A DNA stretch of 15,112 nucleotides from DAOTZS01 sp034434335. Lineage in GTDB: Bacteria > Chloroflexota > Anaerolineae > CG2-30-64-16. The stretch lies in NCBI GenBank assembly GCA_034434335.1, contig DAOTZS010000083.1:1-15112 (forward strand), in the 5' to 3' direction. The translations under genes were made by a program, and so were the position numbers. Below are positions 1 to 5,348 of the stretch, piece after piece (position 1 is the first letter of the stretch; the number at the start of each line of letters is the position of its first letter). The notes beneath the pieces were generated by a model, which was given only the letters and a program-made list of their open reading frames with translations, ran no database searches and had not been told where the DNA came from.

Positions 1-69
1 GTGGGGGCCTCCGCGGCGCTTCTGCAGAGCCGGCAGACTGGCCCCCACCCTGGCCCTCCCCCGCTGCGC

Positions 70-105
70 CCCGGTACGGCCACAGCGTCGCTGTGCCCGT
101 ACGGG
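70..105. repeat. Imperfect palindrome, 3-nt loop
   Basis: The inner arms CACAGC (81-86) and GCTGTG (90-95) are perfect around a GTC loop. They extend outward through one C/C mismatch (80 and 96) to GGTACGG paired with CCGTACC-type bases, then through one bulged G (73) to CCC/GGG. No T-run follows on either strand, so this is not a classical intrinsic terminator. It may be a dispersed repeat or a transcript-end structure. Confidence 0.55.
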
Positions 106-187
106 CTGGCAGGGGAGGGTCTTCGTCCTCCTAAGAGAGAGCAGCTACCTGGTCTCCTTAACTTGATGCATATGGGGGCAGGGACTT

Positions 188-325
188 GTAGGGGCGACCC
201 TTGTGGTCGCTCCTACGGGCAGGGACAAGCCCTGCCCCTACCGGTGGTCGCCCCACGGGCAGGGACAAGCCCTGCCCCTACCGGTGGTCGCCCCCTGGGG
301 GCAGGGACAAGCCCTGCCCCTACTG
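188..325. repeat. REP-like palindrome cluster with 40-bp tandem unit
   Basis: A first hairpin (188-216) begins with GTAG and ends with CTAC, with arms GGCGACC and GGTCGC. A 40-bp unit then occurs at 215-254 and 255-294, with a partial third copy at about 296-325. Each copy contains GGGCAGGG-ACAAG-CCCTGCCC (8-bp perfect arms) followed by CTAC, and the full copies end in GGTGGTCGCCCC. GTAG/CTAC edges on a hairpin are the known signature of REP elements recognised by RAYT transposases. Assigning this cluster to that class is inference, because no transposase gene is in the window. Confidence 0.75.
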
Positions 326-338
326 GGGACCGGCCCTA

Positions 339-2147
339 TCATGGGAAGGGCAGGCCAGGGGCCAGGGCAAGTCCAGCCTTCACCAGATAAGAAACGATCA
401 CCCCCAGGCGGAGCACAACCGGCCAGAGGGTCCGCCCGGCCCGGGCCTGGAAGGAGGATAACCTGACGGCGTCGGGTTGCCCGCCGCTGCCGGCAATGGC
501 CCAGGTGGAGAAGGCGGTCACGTCGGAGCAGGTCACGGTGTTGGCGGCAGGGTCCCGGCTGCGGCTGCCCTCGGGGCAGCCGGCCCACTGGCTGCCGGTC
601 CAGCGGGCCAGGTAGGTGGTGGCCTCGTCACCGATGTTCGAGGCAGCCAGCTCGTCGTCGGTGTAGGAGAGGCTCAGGTCGGCGGTGAAGGTGCCGGTGG
701 CCGGCGTAGGGGTGATCTCGTAATGGCGCTTCATCGGCTTGCCGCTGGTCTGGCCGGTGGGGAAGGCGTCGGGATAGACGCAGACCTCAACGCTGTCCAG
801 GCTCTCGGCAGTGAAGGTGATGGTCGCGCCCACGCCGGCAAAGCTGTAGGAGCCGGAGCCGTTGATGTCCCGGCGCTGACAGATGGGGCATTTGGTGCGC
901 AGCACCTTCTGGCCCGCCTCGTAGTTGGTAACCCAGGCGTACAGGTAGCCGTTGAAGGGGATGAGCTGGGCGGCGATGTTGTGAGCGTCGCCAAAGCCGT
1001 CGCTGCCTACCTGCTCCCAGTTCGTGCCGTCCGTAGTGCGCCAGACCTCGGCGCCGGTGACCTGGTTCAAGGTGGCCAGATAGAGCGCGCCGTTGTAGAC
1101 CGTCCCCGCGTCCACGATCACGCGGCCGTTGTTGGAATCGCCAAAGCCATTGGAGATGACCTGGGTCCAGGTCAGGCCCTCGGGCGAGCGCCACACCTCC
1201 GTGCCGTTGCTGCCGGCGAAGCCGATGTACAGGTAGCCGTCGTAGGGCCCGATGATGTCCACGCGGCTGTTGGCGGTAGCAGTAAAGACCTTAGTCCACT
1301 GCCACCGATCACCTGCGGCCGTGCCGTCGGTGCGCCAGACCGCGCCAGGGCAGGCTCCGCTGCTATAGCACTCCGTGCCCATGTAGAGGTAGTCGCCCAT
1401 CACCCCAGCCGACCACACCTTCACGTATCTGGCGTTGCCGAAGCCGTCCTGGTTCTTCTGGGCCCAGTTGAGCCTGGGGCCACCGTCCTTCAGGGTCCCG
1501 TCGGTGCACCATACCTGCGCGCCGGTGCTGTTGTTCAGCGTGCCACCGCACAGCCAGGCCGTGCTGGTCACGGTGAAAGAGGTCAGGTCCTTGAAGTTCT
1601 CGTTGGCGGGTGAGCCAAAGCCATTCTCGTTGACCTGCGTCCAGCTCCCTTTGTCCCCGCTGCTTGAGCGCCAGACCTGGGTGCCCTTGCGGTTGGCGTC
1701 CTTCTGGGCGGTGGAGGCGTAGAGGTAGCCGGCGAACGGTTCCAGGCTGTCAATGTGGTCGTTGTTCGGCACATCGCCGAAGGCATCGTCCACGACCTGC
1801 TCCCAGTCAGCCTGGCTGCGGGCGGTGGGGATGCCCGCTCGGGTGCGCCAGATGCGGGCGCCGTACCGGTCGTCGGCCTCCATGCCCACGTACAGTTGGC
1901 CGCTGAAGACGGCCACCTCGAAGGCGTCTTCATCCGTGTACGGCGGATTGCCCAGGCCGAAGGCATCCTGGTTGACCTGGGTCCAGGGCTTACAGGTGCC
2001 GGCGTAGGTATCGGCGGGCAGGGAGGTAGGGGTGGCAAGCGGGTGCGCCAAGGCAGATCCCCCCGCACACGCGATGCCGAGGGCCATGAGTGCCACCACG
2101 AGCAGCATGGCCAGCGTGGCTGCCAGCAACAGGCGACGTCTCTTCAT
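339..2147 (-). CDS. Secreted seven-repeat beta-propeller protein
   Basis: The product is 602 residues. The start at 2147 was chosen because it begins MKRRR followed by a hydrophobic signal peptide (about 6-34, likely cleaved after SALA), with AGAAGG upstream. A longer frame to 2231 would code through a palindrome. Seven similar repeats begin near Trp55, 115, 169, 228, 284, 327 and 377. Each has W-x-Q-V-x-x-x-x-FG, then YLY or LYxGT, then a GAxVWRT-like strand, which suggests a seven-bladed propeller (residues about 50-420). A C-terminal beta-rich domain (about 428-553) contains TDDEL, YLARW and a Cys-containing TVTCSDVTAFSTWAI segment, a module common on secreted Chloroflexi proteins. A hydrophobic tail (about 574-598) could be a membrane anchor. 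It lies downstream of the lamin-tail gene on the same strand. Substrate and role are unknown; adhesion or surface display is a guess. Confidence 0.85.
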   Translation of the reverse strand: MKRRRLLLAATLAMLLVVALMALGIACAGGSALAHPLATPTSLPADTYAGTCKPWTQVNQDAFGLGNPPYTDEDAFEVAVFSGQLYVGMEADDRYGARIWRTRAGIPTARSQADWEQVVDDAFGDVPNNDHIDSLEPFAGYLYASTAQKDANRKGTQVWRSSSGDKGSWTQVNENGFGSPANENFKDLTSFTVTSTAWLCGGTLNNSTGAQVWCTDGTLKDGGPRLNWAQKNQDGFGNARYVKVWSAGVMGDYLYMGTECYSSGACPGAVWRTDGTAAGDRWQWTKVFTATANSRVDIIGPYDGYLYIGFAGSNGTEVWRSPEGLTWTQVISNGFGDSNNGRVIVDAGTVYNGALYLATLNQVTGAEVWRTTDGTNWEQVGSDGFGDAHNIAAQLIPFNGYLYAWVTNYEAGQKVLRTKCPICQRRDINGSGSYSFAGVGATITFTAESLDSVEVCVYPDAFPTGQTSGKPMKRHYEITPTPATGTFTADLSLSYTDDELAASNIGDEATTYLARWTGSQWAGCPEGSRSRDPAANTVTCSDVTAFSTWAIAGSGGQPDAVRLSSFQARAGRTLWPVVLRLGVIVSYLVKAGLALAPGLPFP

Positions 2148-2198
2148 GGGCTGCCTTCTCTTGCGCCAACAGCGGGATTGGCGGGCGCGAGCAACGAT

Positions 2199-2235
2199 CC
2201 AGGTGCCTGGCACCTCCGAGGTGCCAGGCACCTGG
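2199..2235. repeat. Perfect 17-bp inverted repeat, 3-nt loop
   Basis: The arms CCAGGTGCCTGGCACCT and AGGTGCCAGGCACCTGG are exact reverse complements around CCG. Each arm is itself almost palindromic (AGGTGCC-x-GGCACCT). The element starts one base past the lamin-tail stop codon (minus strand) and ends 51 bp before the propeller start. It could act as a transcript-end or processing hairpin or be a dispersed repeat. No T-run follows, so a simple intrinsic terminator is unlikely. Confidence 0.85.
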
Positions 2236-2236
2236 C

Positions 2237-3052
2237 CTACTTCTTACCCTGCCCCAGGCCCCGCCACCTGACCCAGGCCAGGCCGGCCAGGCCCAGCGCC
2301 GCGCTGCCCGCAAGGGGTGGCATGAGCCGGCTGACCAGTCCATCGGTAGCGGGCTGGGCCAGGAGGGACTCGATAGTGATCGCGGTGGGGCTTCCACCGG
2401 TAGCGGTATTGGTGCAGCTGTATGGGGACCCATTCTTATCATGACGGTACCATAGGCCCCTGATATTGGCAATGGACTGCGCGCCGGGAATCGACTCATC
2501 CTTCAGATTGGTGTCGAGGCCACCTCCATTAGAGATATAGGTTAGGCTGATACACGTCGTACCCGTGGGACTTGCCCACGAAATACAATCTACATTCTCG
2601 CCCCCACCGTTGATCAGGACGATATAGTCACTGGAATTGGACAAGCCATTCCCAATTATGCTACTCAAGAAGATCGTACGACTGGTTTGAACAGTCGGAC
2701 TCAGCGGATTTGTGTAGTTATTAAACTCTGTTTGCAAATTGGTGATTGTCGTAGCGATGAGCCAACACTCCCTGGCCCCGATCGAGCACGAGGAATTGGG
2801 GCACATAGCAGTCGTAATCGTGACAGACTTATTGTTATCCCGTATCTGCCATCCCGTTAGATCAACCGCGGTCTCCCCCTTATTGTAGATCTCAACCCAC
2901 TCTCCTTGATTGGGATCCTCATAGTGGGCATTAAACATCACTTCGCTGATAACGATATCCGCATCACCCGCCAAGACCGCTGCTGTCAGAAGGACCAGCA
3001 GGCCTACGGCTACTGCCAGGCTTGTCAGCATTAGAGCCCATCTGCGTTTCAT
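2237..3052 (-). CDS. Secreted lamin-tail-domain protein with C-terminal anchor
   Basis: The product is 271 residues. GGAGG lies six bases upstream of the start. An N-terminal signal (1-29) is followed by a lamin-tail-like domain: residues about 33-70 read IVISEVMFN, then GEWVEIYNKGE, then VDLTGWQI, which is the hallmark start of the family (PF00932 type). The rest of the domain (to about 200) includes a Cys pair (CPNSSC) and YIVLINGGG. Near the C-terminus a short hydrophobic segment (about 245-261) precedes a basic tail ending GKK, consistent with a membrane anchor. Bacterial lamin-tail domains occur on secreted nucleases and surface proteins; no nuclease motif is seen here, so a binding role is only inferred. 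The central part of the gene is clearly more AT-rich than its neighbours, a possible sign of transfer. Confidence 0.85.
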   Translation of the reverse strand: MKRRWALMLTSLAVAVGLLVLLTAAVLAGDADIVISEVMFNAHYEDPNQGEWVEIYNKGETAVDLTGWQIRDNNKSVTITTAMCPNSSCSIGARECWLIATTITNLQTEFNNYTNPLSPTVQTSRTIFLSSIIGNGLSNSSDYIVLINGGGENVDCISWASPTGTTCISLTYISNGGGLDTNLKDESIPGAQSIANIRGLWYRHDKNGSPYSCTNTATGGSPTAITIESLLAQPATDGLVSRLMPPLAGSAALGLAGLAWVRWRGLGQGKK

Positions 3053-3458
3053 GTTGCGCCTCCATCGTGAGAGTCCTATCTGAGGGTAGCTGCATAGCCC
3101 TCACCCTTCCCTTTGCCTCGCAAAAGGAAGGGGTTGCCGGCGACAAGCCCAATCGGGCACCGGGTTTGCACCTATGCCTTTCTTCACCCTCACCCCAGCG
3201 GAGCAGCGGTGGGGGTGAGGAGGAAGAACACAGGTAACTCTAAAGTATCGGGTTTGACGGGGTAGTAACTGGACTCTGGCGACACCCGCATCTTGGGCTC
3301 GGCAGCCTGAGGAGCACAAGATATAGGCTGCGTAGTAGCGACTTTAGTCGCTTTCAGCGCGTCCTGAACGACTAAAGTCGTTACTACGAAGAAAATCACC
3401 AGTGTCCATAGTGGACATCTCCCCAGACGCGCCGACAGCCGGCCACTGCCGGCCGCGG
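3053..3458. other. Intergenic region between peptide and lamin-tail genes
   Basis: No gene is supported. On the minus strand this is the upstream region of the lamin-tail gene. It contains an imperfect hairpin around 3106-3132 (CCTTCC and GGAAGG outer arms), a second around 3190-3220 (CCTCACCCC with GGGGTGAGG), and the GTAG/CTAC element at 3332-3387. I found no convincing promoter, although the lamin-tail gene probably has its own, being 406 bp from the peptide gene. Confidence 0.5.
3332..3387. repeat. BIME-like paired palindrome, GTAG...CTAC
   Basis: Two small hairpins face each other. GTAGTA is followed by GCGACT-TT-AGTCGC, then a 15-nt linker, then AACGACT-AA-AGTCGTT followed by ACTAC. 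The two halves are also nearly complementary, so one large hairpin could form instead. GTAG at the left edge and CTAC at the right match a REP plus inverted REP pair (BIME). It sits 71 bp downstream of the minus-strand peptide gene. No T-run is present. Confidence 0.75.
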
Positions 3459-3647
3459 CTATCGCCGCGTCCCCATCAGGCCCAGAGGGTCCAGTGGGTC
3501 CAGTGGCCGGCCCAGGGGCGTTCCCACACTGATCTCTATCTGTTGTTCGTGGATGATGGCCGGCTTGCTGTAGGGCTTGCGAGTCCGCGCGCCCGCCACG
3601 GTACCCTCTTCTTCGATTGCGTTGAGCTGTGGTCTGTTCTCGGTCAT
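3459..3647 (-). CDS. Putative RiPP precursor peptide, lasso-like
   Basis: The product is 62 residues. The start is set by AAGGGAGG six bases upstream; a longer frame to 3740 would run into the repeat array. The leader is polar and acidic at first (IEEEG at 11-15), then has RKPYSKPAI (23-31). This gives Tyr26-x-x-Pro29-x-Ile31, the motif by which lasso-type leaders are bound by PqqD-like recognition proteins. A candidate core begins at Gly42 and runs to Arg62, with Asp50 at core position 9 and Ser40 at position -2 where Thr is usual. This would permit a Gly1-Asp9 ring. The Tyr26-Ser40 spacing is about one residue shorter than in typical lasso leaders, and the usual leader Gly is missing. The tail is rich in Pro-Leu-Asp and ends GTRR. 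Kinase and pqqD-like genes lie upstream on the same strand. It is probably a modified peptide; its class is uncertain. Confidence 0.65.
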   Translation of the reverse strand: MTENRPQLNAIEEEGTVAGARTRKPYSKPAIIHEQQIEISVGTPLGRPLDPLDPLGLMGTRR

Positions 3648-3653
3648 TGTTGG

Positions 3654-3661
3654 CCTCCCTT
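3654..3661 (-). promoter_or_regulatory. Ribosome binding site of the peptide gene
   Basis: The minus strand reads AAGGGAGG, with six bases between GGGAGG and the ATG at 3647. It is a near-ideal Shine-Dalgarno site and much stronger than those of the kinase and pqqD-like genes upstream. It decides the start and suggests high expression, as expected of a precursor peptide. Confidence 0.8.
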
Positions 3662-3704
3662 TTGATGAGTTCTGAAGATGTTTGGCTAACGTCCAGAGCC
3701 ATCC

Positions 3705-4027
3705 GTAGGGCGAGCTTGCAGCTCGCCCTACAGCGGGCAAGCTGGAAGCTTGCCCTACAGTGCACTTCGCGTAGGGCGAGCTTGCAGCTCGCCGCTCCGG
3801 TGGGCAAGCTGGAAGCTTGCCCTACAGTGCACTTCGCGTAGGGCGAGCTTGCAGCTCGCTGCTCCGGTGGGCAAACTGGAAGCTTGCCCTACATCGCACT
3901 TCGCGTACGGCGAGCTTGCAGCTCGCCGCTCCGGTGGGCAAGCTGGAAGCTTGCCCTACAGTGCACTTCGCGTACGGCGAGCTTGCAGCTCGCCACTGCG
4001 GTGGGCAAGCTGGAAGCTTGCCCTACA
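3705..4027. repeat. Five-copy 67-bp BIME-like tandem array
   Basis: Copies begin at 3705, 3771, 3838, 3905 and 3972; the first is 66 bp, the next three 67 bp, and the last stops at about 4027. Each copy starts GTAG (or GTAC) and holds two hairpins: GCGAGCT-TGC-AGCTCGC, then GGGCAAGCT-GGA-AGCTTGCCC followed by CTAC. An 11-12 bp spacer (GTGCACTTCGC type) joins the copies. The two halves of a unit are nearly reverse complements, so this is a REP plus inverted REP pair amplified in tandem. The array lies between the pqqD-like gene and the peptide gene and would be transcribed if they form one operon. Confidence 0.9.
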
Positions 4028-4060
4028 TATCGCCGCACTTCACACAGTACAGCGACTCCC

Positions 4061-4336
4061 TCACTCGCATAGCTTCACCAGCCCCTTGCTCTGCAGCAGG
4101 CCGGCGAATTCCAGCACATCGGCCTGGGCCTGGGCCGGCTCTACCATGAACTCCTCGCAGATGAGAGCCGCTATCTCGGCCAGGGTGCGCCGGCCATCGG
4201 CCAATTCCCAGATGCGTGCGGCCACCGGGTTCAGCACGCTCACCATGCGGCGGTCCGGCTGCACCAGTACCGCTTCGCCATCAACCACCTGAGCTACCAC
4301 CCCCGCCCGGGGTTCCATCCGCCATGTCGGGTTCAT
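4061..4336 (-). CDS. PqqD-like RiPP recognition protein
   Basis: The product is 91 residues, the usual length of stand-alone PqqD proteins. Residues about 14-35 (VAQVVDGEAVLV, then MVSVLNPVA) form the beta-strands and NxxAxxIWEL start of the helical part. Residues 50-60 (RTLAEIAALI) and 72-87 (ADVLEFAGLLQSKGLV) are the winged-helix helices that end this family. Known relatives bind the leader of a ribosomal peptide and present it to a modifying enzyme. The gene overlaps the end of the kinase-like gene by 56 bp, implying coupled translation. An internal Met at residue 7 (4318) is a possible alternative start; the first Met was kept because GGAG lies 11 bases upstream. The likely partner is the peptide gene 413 bp downstream. 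Confidence 0.85.
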   Translation of the reverse strand: MNPTWRMEPRAGVVAQVVDGEAVLVQPDRRMVSVLNPVAARIWELADGRRTLAEIAALICEEFMVEPAQAQADVLEFAGLLQSKGLVKLCE

Positions 4337-5132
4337 CGTTCAGAATTCTCCAGAAGGAATCGTCGGGGAGGAAGTGCAGGCGATAGTAGGGCGCTGCCTG
4401 CAGGATTTGCTGGCAGCGTGCCAGCAGGACCTCTGTCCAGCCAGGGACGAGGGAGACGATCGGCGCGTTGCCCACCACCTCGGCCACCGCCACGCCCGGC
4501 CTCACCTTCTCCAGGCGCACCTCCCGATCCTGCACCAGGCCTAACAATACCCGCACCAGAGCGCGGCCCGGTGAGGTCATCGGCGAGGAGGGATTACCAA
4601 ACGGGGTGGCGCAGGCCCACCAGCCGCCATCCGCCGGCCAGAGCAACACCAGGTCGTCGTTGAGCAGCCGCGCCGACGGCGACAGGCGCGCTACGGTGCT
4701 CTTGCCGGCACCGGAGTGCCCCAGGAACAGATAAGCGTGATCCTCGCGGACAACCCCGGCTGCATGGAGAAGAAGACCTCCCTCAACAAAAGCCAGCAAG
4801 GCAAAGGCGCCGCGGATGAAGTAGTCAGCGTCAGCCACCGGCCAGGCAGAGGAGAGGGACAGCTCACCCCAGCCGCGCGAGATGTCCACGTAGCCGGTGT
4901 AGCCGGCCGCAGTGAAAAAGAGTTGCCCCTCCCAAAAACTGGCCTCTGGGGGAGCTTCGCTCCGCTCACGGCCCGCGCAGTGGATGGCGAGGATAAGGCG
5001 AGGGGTGTGGCGTAGGGGAAAGGAACGATAGCGTTGTGCCAGCCCCTGCTCGACCTCTGGGTCATCGGTGTGGACCCTAAGGCCCAGGCCAGCGATCTCC
5101 AGACCACAAGACAGGTTCGAGAGGGGCTCCAT
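4281..5132 (-). CDS. HPr-kinase-like ATP-binding protein
   Basis: The product is 283 residues. A Walker A loop GHSGAGKST lies at 138-146, preceded by GLLLHAAGV (119-127). It is followed by LLNDDLVLL (156-164), whose paired Asp matches the catalytic region of HprK-type kinases. The N-terminal third (1-110) is a divergent beta-rich region, and LHFLPDDSFW (252-261) is a C-terminal signature of the PqqD-associated subgroup. Such proteins occur beside pqqD-like genes in peptide-maturation clusters, and in some lasso clusters the homologue phosphorylates a Ser of the precursor. The candidate peptide here has no C-terminal Ser, so the substrate is unclear. The Gly/Ser-rich tail (273-283) is encoded where the next gene already begins. 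The start at 5132 has AAGG upstream; the initial residues show no signal peptide, suggesting a cytoplasmic enzyme. Confidence 0.8.
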   Translation of the reverse strand: MEPLSNLSCGLEIAGLGLRVHTDDPEVEQGLAQRYRSFPLRHTPRLILAIHCAGRERSEAPPEASFWEGQLFFTAAGYTGYVDISRGWGELSLSSAWPVADADYFIRGAFALLAFVEGGLLLHAAGVVREDHAYLFLGHSGAGKSTVARLSPSARLLNDDLVLLWPADGGWWACATPFGNPSSPMTSPGRALVRVLLGLVQDREVRLEKVRPGVAVAEVVGNAPIVSLVPGWTEVLLARCQQILQAAPYYRLHFLPDDSFWRILNDEPDMADGTPGGGGSSGG

Positions 5133-5249
5133 CTCAAGACCTTATCGGCAAAGAACTGGGGTCATTTAACGGCGCGGCAGATGAGCATCGCACGCGGGTC
5201 GGTTTGAATTTTATATGAAGCGCATGCACCATGCAAGTTTTGGCCAGCG

Positions 5250-5338
5250 GGCAGCGGGTGGCCGACGGCATTGCCATCGGCCACCCGCTGCCATCGGCCA
5301 CCCGCTGCCATCGGCCACCCTGCTGCCATCGGCCACCC
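5250..5338. repeat. Inverted repeat plus 17-bp tandem repeats
   Basis: GGCAGCGGGTGGCCGA (5250-5265) pairs perfectly with TCGGCCACCCGCTGCC (5277-5292) around a short loop that itself contains GGC/GCC. The right arm is part of a tandem series of about four 17-18 bp units (5272, 5289, 5306 and 5324 onward) reading TGCCATCGGCCACCCGC. The region lies between the stop of the L,D-transpeptidase-like gene and the kinase-like start, 216 bp in all. It could block read-through between them or be a repeat relic. Confidence 0.85.
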
Positions 5339-5348
5339 ACAAAGAAGC

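Larger units (their letters stand above)
1..338. other. Intergenic region at left edge, palindrome-rich
   Basis: No convincing gene is seen here. The first 180 bases are GC-rich and hold one imperfect palindrome (70-105). Bases 188-325 hold a cluster of REP-like palindromes described separately. The region lies just past the stop codon of the minus-strand propeller gene, so it would be the 3' end of that transcript. Plus-strand open frames across it are made largely of translated repeat units (recurring Pro, Gly and Ala) and show no domain. Confidence 0.6.

Noticed and set aside
1..390. Plus-strand frame of 129 codons at the left edge
   Set aside because: It codes through the palindrome cluster, is made largely of Gly/Pro/Ala-rich repeat translation, and shows no domain or clear ribosome site.
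477..1613. Long plus-strand frame opposite the propeller gene
   Set aside because: It is antisense to a gene with clear repeats and a signal peptide; the translation is Gly/Ala/Val-rich without motifs, as expected of a GC-rich shadow.
3648..3740. N-terminal extension of the peptide gene to 3740
   Set aside because: It would code into the 67-bp repeat array and ignore the near-ideal ribosome site before Met at 3647.
3705..4027. CRISPR array
   Set aside because: The units are tandem near-copies with palindromes and no unique spacers, and no cas gene is nearby.
3750..4292. Plus-strand repetitive frames over the array (ACSSPLRWASWKLAL-type repeats)
   Set aside because: These are translations of the DNA repeat; the 67-bp period is not a multiple of three, so the frame shifts between copies.
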